Part shown: in pieces, positions 22,125 to 35,300 of the stretch
How the letters are laid out: every line of letters begins with the position of its first letter
Position numbering within the stretch: the stretch's first letter is position 1
Origin: Turnera subulata
Taxonomy: Eukaryota > Streptophyta > Magnoliopsida > Malpighiales > Passifloraceae
DNA: 64,000 nucleotides
NCBI GenBank assembly: GCA_028386065.3
Contig: JAKUCV010001882.1
Location: 195,761-259,760, forward strand
Direction of reading: 5' to 3'
Translations under genes and position numbers: made by a program
Notes under the pieces: model-generated
The model's input: the letters and a program-made list of their open reading frames with translations, nothing else
Databases searched by the model: none
Told to the model about the DNA's origin: nothing

Positions 22125-23783
22125 TGATGAGTACGCATTTTGCACTCATTTCACGAGTCTTTTCAACGGTTTTTAGCTTGTAAAACATCATTTATTCCAT
22201 TAATCCGTCTTGTTTTTAACATCTTTCTCCCTTTTATCTTTATATTTCTTTTTCTTCGGGTTTTTAACAATTCTATATATTTTAGAAATAAAAGTTGGAT
22301 CTTTCGGACAAGATGTACAGTTCCAGCATAAGCTACCTATTTGAATTATTCCAGCACGAGCAGCCCATGGACACGTGGCAAGACGGGATAAAACCTCCCT
22401 AGAATTAGGCCAAGGACCCTTACAAGAGCAGCCTAGGACCATGATGGACTAATTTTTGGAGGCCCAAAACCCATGGAGAAGAAGTCAAGAAGGAAGGAGA
22501 AGTAAATGTCCACACTTGGACTTTGCCTAAAAAACCTTCACGTGAGAGCACATCCAATTTTGTTTGGTTTGTGGCTCTTGTTTGTTGATGCCTTCCAAAG
22601 GAATTGGTCTTGGTGATGTGGCGTCCTATGCATCAAAAGAGGACAGCTATCACGTTGCAAAGAAAATGGAGGGAAGGAGGTTATTCTGGAAAGCTAATTT
22701 TGGAGGGAAGAAGTGGTCCTCCACTTGCTATTTTTGGCGCAAGAGTGAGGAGCCATACATGCTCCACTTTTGGTGCCAATTGAATCCATTCCTAGCCACC
22801 TAAGATGGTCCCCCTGCACTGTAAAAAGCAAGCAAAGCAAGGAACAAATCATCAAGTCTTCTAGCATCAATTCACTCGGAAAAACACATTAGTAGCTAGG
22901 AAACTTGTACTTTTTTTTGCTTTGTAATTCAAGCATATTTAGCTCTAGCTTTTGGAAGTTTCTTAGCTTGGGATTTGTCTCTTTTTGTTCAAGGTTGGCT
23001 CCAATAAACTTGTAAGTTTCTTCCTTGAATTAATCATGATGATTTATTTCCAAGTTCTTATCATTTTCTTTAAAGCTATGTCTTGCTAAATTTGTAATCT
23101 AGGATTAGGGGATGAAATTGTTAATGTTTCCATACTCATTTAAATAAAGAATTATTTTTTGATTTTATTCTTCTTTAATTCGGTTTATGAACCTTCACTA
23201 TGTTAGTTGCTTGATCACCAATTAGCATAAATTTATAATAGGCGAACGTTAAGTGACAGCGTCATTTACCTATAGAAAAACATAAACCGGGCTATAAAAA
23301 CCGACCTCGAGGGAGGCGTGCTTTTTATTGGAGATTAAGTAGGTAAATTTCTTAATGCTCTTAGTTTATTTCATCACTGGCAAATGGATAGTGGACGTAA
23401 ACTAGGAAGGGGTTTTACGGCACTGCGAGAGTAGGCTATCGATCTAGTTTAGATTTACCGTTTCTTTTAAAAAAGTTTATTTTCAGATTTAATTCACAGA
23501 TTTTATATAGGCCAGCTGTGTGGTGACAGAACATGGTTTCCTTATGCGTAGCTTAATTGCATGGAAATGTTGGCAAGGAATTCCCCGAAGTCCTAGATAT
23601 TTAAAATTATCGAATTTTAATCGTTTCAATTTGCTTTAGTTTTTTTTCAATTCAAACACCAATCCTCAACATTAATTATTTTTCTAGATAATCATAAATT
23701 ACTCGGTTAGATAGTACTTAGCAAAGATCCCTGTGAGACGACCTGGGTACTACAACACCCCGTATACTTGCGGGAAGCTATCA
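22125..23783 (+). mobile_element. 3' LTR of the Athila-like Gypsy element, about 1.66 kb
   Basis: Starts TGATGAGTACGC straight after a polypurine tract and ends GGGAAGCTATCA. The 3' third contains the same landmark order as the LTR at 59607-61116: the ggcgaacgttaagtgacagcgtca and ggctataaa-ccgacctcgagggaggcgtg block, then a phrase on Cys-poor AT-rich sequence, then gtgagacgacctgggtactacaaca. It has inserted into the Copia gag sequence that resumes at 23784. Confidence 0.7.
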
Positions 23784-24310
23784 TTCTCCTTTGTTGTGAT
23801 CACTTTCCCTAGACATGCAAGGTTGTTGCATAAAATTGTGAACCTTGTGTCTAGGTCTTGAATGGATTCGTCACCTCTCATTTAGAACAGCTCGAAGTCT
23901 CCTATGAGTCTGTTCATCTTGGATTCTTTAACTTGGTTGGTGCCCTTATGAGCTACAAAAAGAAGACTCCAAATTTCATGTGTGGTGTTGCATAAATGCA
24001 CTCTTTCAAACTCGGCTTGGGTGATGCCACAAAGGAGAGCATTTTTAGCTTGTGCATCTAGCTTTGCCTTCTTCATTTCTTCCTCATTCTAGAATTGCAT
24101 ATCTTTTGCTGGTCGTGAATATGGAGTGCTCACAATTTGCCACATCTCCAAGTCCTTTCCTTCAAGGAAAGTCTTCATGCGGAATTTCCAATGGTCGAAA
24201 TTCAACCCATTCCAGTATGGAGCATTGTTGATGTTGTTTCCCTCGAATGTCATGATTTTTTTTCTCCTGGAGGTTAATCCAACAGCAGAGATCCTTGCCC
24301 CACTACCAAT
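23784..24310 (-). pseudogene. Copia gag (UBN2-type) fragment with degenerate primer-binding site
   Basis: The minus-strand frame 24076-23882 carries AKNALLCGI and a VKESKMNRL block, hallmarks of the Copia gag polypeptide (UBN2 family), which builds the virus-like particle. A stop precedes the continuation towards 23790 (a DLDTRF block). It is then cut by the Athila-like LTR. The gag start side runs into a primer-binding-like sequence TTGGTAGTGGGGC at 24310-24297, next to the LTR. The rest of this Copia element is absent here; it may lie outside the window. Confidence 0.65.
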
Positions 24311-25640
24311 TGTAGGCTTAATTTGGCTAAGAGCGGGGTGAATTAGCCCCTTTTTCGATTAAGCACCGATTTGGCACGGTTGATGCCAAATCTTTCCTGG
24401 ACTTGAAACTAGAGATTATGAATAATAATTATAAGCACACTAAAGTGTACTTGAGAGAGGGAGTAGAGAAGCTTGCACAAAGGATATATAGTGGTTCGCC
24501 ACACAAGACTACCTCCACTACTCAAGGAGTCCACCTTGAGATTTCTAACCTTCACTATACCGTGGCTTTTTTTAAGGTTCAACCACAAATTTTTACAAGC
24601 TTTTTCCTAGGCTAACCTCAAACCTATCACTCACCATAAACCTCCCTGGTTTGTTGAATCCCACCTTAGTAGAACTAAACCCAAGTCCTCACTAAGATAT
24701 GTCTAACTCTCAGAAATAAAGAGTCTTCAATGACCAAGTCAAGATGATGTACAATTAAGCTCAACACTTTAGCTTTTAAGATGTAACTCAATTTAAGCTC
24801 AATGGAGAACTACAAGTATAACTCAAGTCTCTTTGATCACAGAATATCACAATAGCAGCTCTTACTTGAGTCCTTCAGTCTTCCTTCAATTTATAGAGGT
24901 TGGGAAAGTAGGAGCCTCATCATCCAATGGTTAGTTGTCACTTTATGCTACCTCAGGATCTGGCATCGTTGGTGCCAGAACGAGCATCGCTCCATTTTCC
25001 AGAAAGTGATCTGCACATGCTGAGCCGACACCTAGGTTCGGAATCGAAAATGAAACGTTGAGAGAGCTTTCCAGTCCTTTAATCAAACACATCCAGAGTA
25101 GAAAGAAGCAAGATGGCAGGTTTTATGCACATGGGAGCACCTTTAACAAGTGGCTCTAAAGCTCAAGAAAGTCAGCACATGCTTAGCGGACTCCTAGGTT
25201 TGATGATCCTAGGTTGGATAGAATCAAATTGATCCGTTGTGAAACCTGTCCAGAACATTGTTCAAACATTTTTTGAGTCAAAATAAGCTAGATACTAAGT
25301 TTATAGATCATGGGAGCATCTCCAAAAATGGCCACAAATCCCAAGCTCCCAAAGCTCACCAAGCTGAAGGTGGGTGTCTCAACCACCTTGAAAGCGACAT
25401 GTTATGGTGCTTTTCCAACAAACCTATGCCACTTGCATACACACATATTCCACTCACTCCAAAATCCAAAGATCTGATTTCATTATTTAATTTAGGGGGT
25501 TTTCGAGGTGGAATAAAATAATCATAACCATAGTTTGTTATAATCAAAATCAATTAAACCCATGATTAGGTAATTAAACTAAATCGCCAATTAACATTAA
25601 TTGGCTAATTAATTAAGCATTAATTGCCACATGCTAATTA
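24311..25640 (-). mobile_element. Copia 5' LTR (older copy), right boundary approximate
   Basis: Reads, in reverse, as a Copia LTR ending ...AAGCCTACA next to the primer site. It includes the ggatatatagtggttcgccacacaagactacctcc phrase common in plant Copia LTRs, at about 24480-24520. No gene is present. The right edge could not be fixed; sequence from about 25650 on looks like Gypsy internal DNA. Confidence 0.5.
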
Positions 25641-26426
25641 CCTTAACTATGGTTTATGTAAAAGCTTGTGTTGGGTGAGTCTGACTATTACATGGGTGCC
25701 TTTTTATGAGATTTTCTTTCTTCTGGGCATTTGCTCTGAATGTTTTTCATAAACTCTTGGTGATGATCTTGGAAGTCTTGATATGAATTCTTATTGGTTT
25801 GTGATTCGGTGGTGATTTTTGAAACCCTCATTTGGTTTGGTTTGTTTATTTGCTTGAGGACAAGCAAAGTTTAAGTTTAGGGAGAATTAATGTGCTCCAA
25901 ATTTACGTACTTTTTATGATGGTTTTGAATGGCTTTCGCTATGTATTCTTGGTCAATCATGTGTATAATCATTATATTATTGTGTATTTTCATGCATAGT
26001 GTCAATTTGTACTTCAATATTTCTAATTAAGTGTTTTTATCAGGAATAAATCATTTTTATTGAAGAATTGAAGTTTTTTAGCCAAGTTTGGAAATCAGGC
26101 CCAAAATACAAAACTTTCTCCAGTGAGCACAACTCACTATTTTGAAGATTGTGGGAGATCTTAACATTGAAATCAAGTGAAGCCAATTGGAAATGAAACT
26201 AGATTTCCAAAGCTTTTTGGGGATATAAAATTCATATTTTTTGGACGTGCATACAAGGAGCAGCAATTGTCAAAATCCAGCCTTAGATGCAGACTTTTCT
26301 ATGCCGACCCAGGCCTAATATTTTAATCATAACTCAAGCTACAGAAGTCCAATTGAGGAGATATTTATATGTGCAGAAAGCTAAGAAAATTATTGAGAAA
26401 TTTATAGAAGATCCCAAAACCCAGTT
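25641..26426 (+). mobile_element. Gypsy 3' internal tail, polypurine tract and LTR 5' part
   Basis: Around 25850-25890 the phrase ttgcttgaggacaagcaaagtttaagtttagggag is the classic pre-LTR sequence and polypurine tract of Gypsy elements. The LTR then starts at about 25891 (TGTGCTCCAAATTT) and runs to 26426. There the Tat solo LTR is inserted, with CAGTT (26422-26426) as target duplication. The other LTR part is at 17426-18696. No coding sequence is visible. Confidence 0.6.
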
Positions 26427-27555
26427 TGTGAACACCCAAATTTGACCCATGGACATTTTACTAAAATTAGATTCCAAACATGCTTAACCTCAAGGTCAAT
26501 GAGATGATTTGATTTTTGAGTTAAGGCATGATAAGAATTTAACCTAGTAGAATTAATGTATTTTGATAATTTAACTGTTATGCATTTAAACTTTAGGATT
26601 AATGAGATTATTTAATCTTAGGGTAAAATATATAATAAGGTCTATTTACATTAAATGACATTTCATTTCATTGCTTGGGCTCTTTTAGTTGTTTTTAACC
26701 CAATTATATTGAGATGATTTATTTTTGGGTTAGGAATGGGTTCATGGGTCCAAGTTAATGAATTCTCCAGAGTTTATCTAGCCCATTAACACATTCCTTG
26801 CAGGTTAATTTTAGCTCTGATTTTCGTGGAAAATCAGAGTTAAATCATCATTTAAGTAGATTTTGTGTTTTTGGTATGATTTTGCTTAAAATGGGTGTCA
26901 ATATGTAATCAATCAGTTATGGAATGATTTAGGGGAGTGATGATCAAGTAATTGAGTGATTTTGAGTTGATTAAGGGTTGATTATGCAGTAGGATCAAAT
27001 CAGAGCTGAATTAGGGGAATTGAGGGTCGAAAAAGGAAAGAACGGGAGACACGCGGGGTGACCGGCGGTCATCTCGCGACGACCGCCAGGTGCTGGCGGG
27101 GATCCCCACATGACCGCTGGCACTGGCAGGCATCCCCACATGACCGTCGGCACTGGTGGTCATCCAGCGGATGACCGCCGGCAGTGGCGGTCATGGGTGC
27201 CCAGAATCCCCGATTTTTCCAATTTTTGTTTCTAATTCGATCCTACGCGGTTTTGGACCAGATTTTCGGGCATAATCTTCACCATTAAGCAAGTCCACGC
27301 CCCTAGGCTTTCCAGAACACTATAAATAAGACCCCTCACATATATTTCAAGGGACAGACATTATTATACACATACACACTCATAAGCTTTTTTGCTTGGG
27401 GAAACTATACTTCTCCAAGCTTAGGAATATATTCTAAGGCAGAAACTCTGGAGAATTTTCGTGAGGAGCATCAACCATTATCCAGTAAAGAAGAATAAAA
27501 AAGGGGATCAACCATTGTGCTAAAAAGCAGTAAGAAGGTGGGTGGAGAACACAAC
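26427..27555 (+). mobile_element. Tat-lineage solo LTR, part B, with hairpin-rich promoter region
   Basis: Reverse complement of the right two thirds of the LTR at 44908-46417, starting TGTGAACACCC. It contains a GC-rich cluster of GACCGCC...GGCGGTC inverted motifs (27060-27197) and a TATA box (ACTATAAATAAG, about 27328). It breaks at ACAAC (27551-27555), where the LARD begins. See part A at 18697-19204. Confidence 0.85.
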
Positions 27556-30500
27556 TGTAACGCCCCGGATTTTCGGTATTTAATTTTTAGGGATCTTCGG
27601 AATTTTTGAAATTCTATTTATAATTTTACCCTTATGGAATTCCTGGGATTTTTGGTCAAGAAAATGGTATTTATTAATTTATTTTCCTTAGAAACGTTAA
27701 TTTTACTTTAAGGATTAATCCTAAGACGGATTCGTTGAGAACGATGGGAATTCCGGGGTGAAATAAAGAGTGTGTAGTGTTTTTATTTAAACTACGTCGT
27801 TTAGGTGACAAGCTGGTCAGGAAAAAAAAAATGGATAAGCTGGCGTGTTGACTAGCTAAATGGGTTGACCATGCTCAAGACCAAAACGACGTCGTTTTGG
27901 TCTGAGCTGGCCAAAACCCTAACCTCTCTTTTTCTTTTCTTTTTCTCTTTCTCACCCCTCTTCTCCATTTCGGTCGTTCCCTCCTTTCTCTCCTCTCTCC
28001 CCACTTTCACCTTTTCCTTTTACTCTTTGGTGACAATCCGATACCTCTTTGCTATCTTCACTTTTTTTTCCTCTTCTCCTCTCCCCCTTTGGTTGCCCTA
28101 TGTTCCGCCGCCGCCGTTCCTGCATCGAAGGGAGGAAGAAGGACCGTGGGGAGTTGTCGTGCGACGGGTATCTGTGCTTGGACCCGGGGAGGCGATGAGG
28201 ATCCTCCGTCGCTGCTCTTCGCGCCGCTGTTGAAGGGTAAGCAACGCCGCTATGCCTTCTTTTTCCTTCTTCCCTCTTCGCTGTTGTTAACTCTTTTTCT
28301 TCTTTGATTTGTTGTTGGGTTTCGGGTGGCCGGTCCGGCGAAGGACGGCCGGATTTGCGATTCTTGATGCGGGGTAGTGGTTGGGGACGATTCTTGTGCG
28401 GTGGTCGAGGCGGTGGTGGACTCGTGTGTTGTTGGGTCGTTGGTGGTTGTTGTTTTGCCGGTGAGTGGGCTTGTGGTTTCAGTGGAGGCCGGGGGTTGGT
28501 TCGGGTGCAGATACGAGCTACCCTTCGCGTCGCCGCCTCCTGATCTCGGGTAAGCACCGCCGTCCTTGCATTTTCTCTTCTCCCTTTTCCTTTGCTTCCC
28601 GTGTTGATAGCTTTGGTTGTGGTTGTTTGTGGGGTGTTTGGGTCTGGGTTCGGAGGCGGAAGGTGTGTGCAGTGACGTTGTGGGTAGTTTGTTCTTCCGG
28701 CCAGATCCTAGCCTGGAGTGAGTGTTTTCCGGTGTTGTTTGTGCACGAATTTGGTATCTCTTGTGCATGGATTTGAGTTACGGTAAGCTTCCAGCCCCTA
28801 TTCTATTTCTGCTCGTCTTAATTGTTGAGTCTGGGTGTTGTGTTGTTGAAATGGAAATTATTGGGGTTGTGGCAGACTTGTTAGGAAGTTTCTGGCGTTG
28901 TTGTGGAATACTCCGGCGTGGATTGACCGGTATCCGGCAACAATTACTGTTCCGGCGAGACAGGCTCTTTTCCGGCGAGACAATAACTTTAACCGGCCTT
29001 GCACGGTAATTTTGGAACGATATCATATATTCTTTGTCGTGTATTGTAAAGAAGTAATTGATGTATTAAAAAGAGATAGACTAGTGGAAACCGAGTGTGA
29101 TATGTTGAGAGACGCATGGCCGCAATTCCACCGATGCAGATAGGACGGTTGGGCCGGAAAGGCTGGGCTCGGGTTTTACTAAGTAATATGATTTTTATGA
29201 CGGATTGGGCCCAAGCCCATTTAAGATACACTATGTCTAATATGGATTTAATGATGGGTTTTAAGCCCAAAGTAAAATGTGATTGGGCTTAATAGTGATT
29301 TTGATATATATGGGCTATAGGCCCAATAAAGAGTAATTAATTTAAGATGGGCTTTAAGCCCAATGGCTTTAAATGATACGGGCTTTAGGCCCAGATATAT
29401 GTTTGGACATGGTTTGGGCTTTAAGCCTAATTAAGTGTAATTGATTTAATATGGGTTTTAGGCCCAAATAAGATTAAGGCATGATTTGGGCCTTAGGCCC
29501 AATGGGTAATTTATCCTGATAATTAATATTAATATAGGCTTGAGATCAAAGGACTTGAGGATAATGACTGGGCTTAAGGACTCAAAATGATACATCGATA
29601 TAAGTACGTTTTAGAGTACATTCGTAATTGTTGTATGTGTACCTTATACATGGTCGCATTTCCTTTGTTATGAATATGGGATATGTTGAGGCGGAACAAG
29701 GCTTCAGGTTCCGAGACAATTGATATGGCCCAGGTGAGGACTTATAAACCTTTGTATGCATTACTGCCTACAATGCTCGGTTCATTGTCTTAGTATATAA
29801 AGTGGAATTATTTGTTGGGCCTTGAATGTTGTATGCATGCTTGCCTGCTTGTGGATGTTCTTGCTTACATCTTGTATCTTATTGATGATACCTCTGATGT
29901 AGTGTGCATGATTATGTGAACTGTGTACCAGTGTGATTTAATATGCTTGTCGAGCATGACTTGTTTTGGGTGTTAAATAACGTGATAAATGGTTTTGTAG
30001 TTTGTGTGGTGGACTGTGGGCTGGAGGCTCGGATTTGAGAATAAGATGTTAAATCCACACAACCCTGTTTGACAATAACATATGGTACAACTCTTAAAGG
30101 ATAATTGAGAATAAAATACTATAATAATTCTACTGTGGGGCTGTTGACCGGTTGGTTCGAGCGGGAAGTGATACCCCTCGGGATTTCATGCGGTTTAGCA
30201 TGGTATATGCGGTTTAGCATATGGGTCTGTTATGACCGGTTCTACCTCCCTCTTTCTCTCTTTCTGTCTCTCTCTCTCTATGATGGTATTTGGGCTTGGG
30301 CCCTGATTGTATTTGGGCTTATGCCCTGGTTGTCTGATCAGACGGGACCGAGCTCGACGCACATAGTAGAGGGCCCTAATAAAATATTTAAACCCAATAA
30401 CAAAGATAATAATATAAGTAATGATAAGTGATGGTTGTAGTCTGATGATGTCTTGTTCTATGTATTGTGGTTGCTGATGCTTGATGCTGGTGTATTTGTA

Positions 30501-30845
30501 GTTGATTTGTATTTGTATACGCTGGTTTATTTGTTTGCGGTGAGACAGTGGTTGGTCTCACCCCCTCACAGATTTTATGCAGGACAACTGATCGATGATC
30601 AGGAGTGCATATCAGCAGGTGGCGGTGCTTTCCTCCTCGGGTCGGATCCATAGGGTTCATTGCATGCATGTTGCTTTCTATTTTTGTCTTCCGCTGCGTA
30701 CATGATTCCTTTGTATTATTTATTGTTTGATTAAATTGTGATCATATTGTTGATGATTTTCGTGTCCCGGGAATGATAAGGGCAAATTAGTCATTTTATA
30801 TTTAAATTCTATTTTATATTAATAAATTGGGACACGAGCGTTTCA
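27556..30845 (+). repeat. LARD left LTR
   Basis: 3290 bp. It contains a 20-bp perfect palindrome centred on ACGACGTCGT (27881-27900), a telo-box AAACCCTAA (27914-27922) and a pyrimidine-rich leader. A GC-rich region with long but low-complexity open frames follows. A cluster of GGGCTTTAAGCCC-type palindromes lies at about 29200-29510. The long open frames (for example 27952-28557 minus) lack domains, and I do not call them genes. Confidence 0.85.
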
Positions 30846-32335
30846 GTTGGTAGCGGAGCAGGCTTTAGATCCTTGGGGATGTTTTGAAATGTTTTGTAAT
30901 CTTTTGTGCATATGTCTACTCCTTTTGAGTCGTATGTTGCATTGACTTATGCATGTATATAGTGAGTCGTACTATGGGTCCGGTGGAGGACACGCACCTG
31001 CTGAGGGTCGGAGTGACCCGGTATTGTTTTTGAAGTGACATGTTTGCCTTTACAGCTTAGACTATTGCAAAGTTTGTCTGGTGGAATATCCACTATTTGT
31101 CAGAGTCGGTGTAGACTTTTGACTCTTTGTTTGTATTTCTTATCGGTGTGGAACTGGCCAATACAAGTAAGAACCATCGATTTGTTTTTGGATGTTATAT
31201 CTATCAAGAGATGATCTGATATGATTCTTGTGATTTTGGTGATTTTGGTGATCATGTTTATTGTGGGTGGATATGACGTTTGTGATCTTGGTGTCTATGT
31301 TATTTGTGGTCTGGATACCTAAGCTTGAGGATTCTCGTTTTACTTGTGAATTATTATATGGATTAAATCTTGTTCGTAGTTCGAGCTGATAACTTTTGAA
31401 ATTAATTTGAGGTTGATCTAATGGTATACTTGGGAAAACTCTTTTAATGATACTTGAGGTAATTAACCTTGTTGAGATTTGAGTTATTAAAGGTGATTGT
31501 AATAAAAAGGTTTTGAACACGAATCTTTGTTGATGTCATAGTTCATGTGCTGGATGAGGATGCCGGAAGTATGTTTACATTGAGGTTTGATTTTGAGGTG
31601 ATCTCGGGAATTGCAAAACAAATGCTAGTTAGCTAATGATCTGATGAGAGATACACTGATGTTTTAAGTTCTTTGACGAAGAAACGTTGATGTTCATGTT
31701 AGTATGGCTTAGGAAAAAGATTAAAGAGTATGAGTTATGGAAGGATGTTTGAGTCTTGAGGAATCTAAGTTTTGGAATTATAGCTATGATATCTGGGTAA
31801 TGAGTGGTTTCTCGAATCTAAGGTATGATTCGGGATATATATGATTTTGGCTGAACTGGTGTATGATAGAGGAATTACTTTGAGGTTCAGAACATGAAAT
31901 ATATGTTATGGAGTGTTGGTCTTGAGGAATTCACATTGGGAGTGATGATCTTGTTACTTAGGTAACAATTCTGGGTTCGGTTATCTGAGAATATGCTTAA
32001 TGGATTAAAGGATTGGATAGATTTGGTTGAGTGATGATAAATGAAATCGTTTATGGATTCTTGTATTATCAATGGTGAGGGTGTTTGGATAAAACTATTG
32101 GGTTACTGCTTTGATCTTATGTTTTATTAATCATGTTGGACTAAAGTCAATGATTGACTTGGTATATTGGAGTTCTTGCTTGGAAATGTGATTGATGGAC
32201 ATGATGGTTCTACGTGGTAGTTTTGGCCAACGGTATTTTGATACCGGGCGATATTTGTTTGTGTCGGTTAAGCACTTGGAAGCTTGACTTATTCTGCAAA
32301 TTTCGAGGGCGAAATTTTGTTAAGTGGGGTAGAAC
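30846..32335 (+). mobile_element. LARD internal domain, non-coding
   Basis: 1490 bp between the LTRs. No gag, protease, RT or integrase motif is visible on either strand. Only short open frames occur (the longest, 31140-31520 minus, has no recognisable domain). It starts with the primer site and ends in the polypurine tract. It probably retains only packaging and reverse-transcription signals. Confidence 0.75.
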
Positions 32336-35300
32336 TGTAACGCCCCGGATTTTCGGTATTTAACTTTTAGGGATCTTAGGAATTTTTGAAATTCTATTTA
32401 CAATTTTACCCTTATGGAATTCCTGGGATTTTTGGTCAAGAAAATGGTATTTATTAATTTATTTTCCTTAGAAACGTTAATTTTACTTTAAGGATTAATC
32501 CTAAGACGGATTCGTTGAGAACGATGGGAATTCCGGGGTGAAATAAAGAGTGTGTAGTGTTTTTATTTAAACTACGTCGTTTAGGTGACAAGCTGGTCAG
32601 GAAAAAAAAAAATGGATAAGCTGGCGTGTTGACTAGCTAAATGGGTTGACCATGCTCAAGACCAAAACGACGTCGTTTTGGTCTGAGCTGGCCAAAACCC
32701 TAACCTCTCTTTTTCTTTTCTTTTTCTCTTTCTCACCCCTCTTCTCCATTTCGGTCGTTCCCTCCTTTCTCTCCTCTCTCCCCACTTTCACTTTTCGGTC
32801 GTTCCCTCCTTTCTCTCCTCTCTCCCCACTTTCACTTTTCCTTTTACTCTTTGGTGACAATCCGATACCTCTTTGCTATCTTCACTTTTTTTTTCTCTTC
32901 TCCCCTCCCCCTTTGGTTGCCCTATGTTCCGCCGCCGCCGTTCCTGCATCGAAGGGAGGAAGAAGGACCGTGGGGAGTTGTCGCGTGACGGGTATCCGTG
33001 CTTGGACCCGGGGAGGCGATGAGGATCCTCCATCGCTGCTCTTCGCGCCGCCGTTGAGGGGTAAGCAACGCCGCCATGCCTTGTTTTTCCTTCTTCCCTC
33101 TTCGCTGTTGTTAACTCTTTTTCTTCTTTGATTTGTTGTTGGGTTTCGGGTGGCCGGTCCCGCGAAGGACGGCCGGATTTGCGATTCTTGATGCGGGGTA
33201 GTGGTTGGGGACGATTCTTGTGCGGTGGTCGAGGCGGTGGTGGACTCGTGTGTTGTTGGGTCGTTGGTGGTTGTTGTTTTGCCGGTGAGGGGGCTTGTGG
33301 TTTCAGTGGAGGCCGGGGGTTGGTTCGGGTGCAGATACGAGCTACCCTTCGCGTCGCCGTCTCCTGATCTCGGGTAAGCACCGCCGTCCTTGCATTTTCT
33401 CTTCTCCCTTTTCCTTTGCTTCCCGTGTTGATAGCTTTGGTTGTGGTTGTTTGTGGGGTGTTCGGGTCTGGGTTCGGAGGCGGATGGTGTGTGTAGTGAC
33501 GTTGTGGGTAGTTTGTTCTTCCGGCCAGATCCTAGCCTGGAGTGAGTGTTTTCCGGTGTTGTTTGTGCACGAATTTGGTGTCTCTTGTGCATGGATTTGA
33601 GTTACGGTAAGCTTCCAGCCCCTATTCTATTTCTGCTCGTCTTAATTATTGAGTCTGGATGTTGTGTTGTTGAAATGGAAATTATTGGGGTTGTGGCAGA
33701 CTTGTTAGGAAGTTTCCGGCGTTGTTGTGGAATATTCCGGCGTGGATTGACCGGAATCCGGCAACAATTACTGTTCCGGCGAGATAGACTCTTTTTCGGC
33801 GAGACAATAACTTTAACCGGCCTTGCACGGTAATTTTGGAACGATATCATATATTCTTTTTCCGAGCATGTCGTGTATTGTAAAGAAGTAATTGATGTAT
33901 TAAAAAGAGATAGACTAGTGGAAACCGAGTGTGATATGTTGAGAGACGCGTGGCCGGAATTCCACCGATGCGGATAGGACGGTTGTGCCGGAAAGGCTGA
34001 GCTCGGGTTTTACTAAGTAATATGATTTTTATGACGGATTGGGCCCAAGCCCATTTAAGATACACTATGTCTAATATGGATTTAATGATAGGTTTTAAGC
34101 CCAAAGTAAAATGTGATTGGGCTTAATAGTGATTTTGATATATATGGGCTATAGGCCCAATAAAGAGTAATTAATTTAAGATGGGCTTCAAGCCCAATGG
34201 CTTTAAGTGATACGGGCTTTAGGCCCAGATATATGTTTGGACATGGTTTGGGCTTTAAGCCTAATTAAGTGTATTTGATTTAATATGGGTTTTAGGCCCA
34301 AATAAGATTAAGGCATGATTTGGGCCTTAGGCCCAATGGGTAATTTAACCTGATAATTAATATTAATATAGGCTTGAGATCAAAGGACTTGAGGATAATA
34401 ACTGGGCTTAAGGACTCAAAATGATACATCGATATAAGTACGTTTTAGAGTACATTCGTAATTGTTGTATGTGTACCTTATACATGGTCGCATTTCCTTT
34501 GTTATGAATATGGGATATGTTGAGGCGGAACAAGGCTTCAGGTTCCGAGACAATTGATATGGCCCAGGTGAGGACTTATTAACCTTTGTATGCATTACTG
34601 CCTACAATGCTCGGTTCATTGTCTTAGTATATAAAGTGGAATTATTTGTTGGGCCTTGAATGTTGTATGCATGCTTGCCTGCTTGTGGATGTTCTTGCTT
34701 ACATCTTATATCTTATTGATGATACCTCTGATGCAGTGTGCATGATTATGTGAACTGTGTACCAGTGTGATTTAATATGCCTGTCGAGCATGACTTGTTT
34801 TGGGTGTTAAATAACGTGATAAATGGTTTTGTAGTTTGTGTGGTGGACTGTGGGCTGGAGGCTCGGATTTGAGAATAAGATGTTAAATCCACACAACCCT
34901 GTTTGACAATAACATATGGTACAACTCTTAAAGGATAATTGAGAATAAAATACTATAATAATTCTACTGTGGGGCTGTTGACCGGTTGGTTCGAGCGGGA
35001 AGTGATACCCCTCGGGATTTCATGCGGTTTAGCATATGGGTCTGTTATGACCGGTTCTACCTCCCCCTTTCTACCTCCCTCCTTCTACCTCCCCCTTTCT
35101 ACCTCCCTCTTTCTCTCTATCTGTCTCTCTCTCTCTATGATGGTATTTGGGCTTGGGCCCTGATTGTATTTGGGCTTATGCCCTGGTTGTCTGATCAGAC
35201 GGGACCGAGCTCGACGCACACAGTAGAGGGCCCTAATAAAATATTTAAACCTAATAACAAAAATAATAATATAAGTAATGATAAGTGATGGTTGTAGTCT

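Noticed and set aside
27952..28768. Protein-coding genes in the LARD LTR (long frames on both strands, repeated at 32788-33592)
   Set aside because: Pro/Arg/Ser/Gly-rich, low-complexity overlapping frames without domains. They are repeated only because the LTR is duplicated, and they are broken differently in the two copies.
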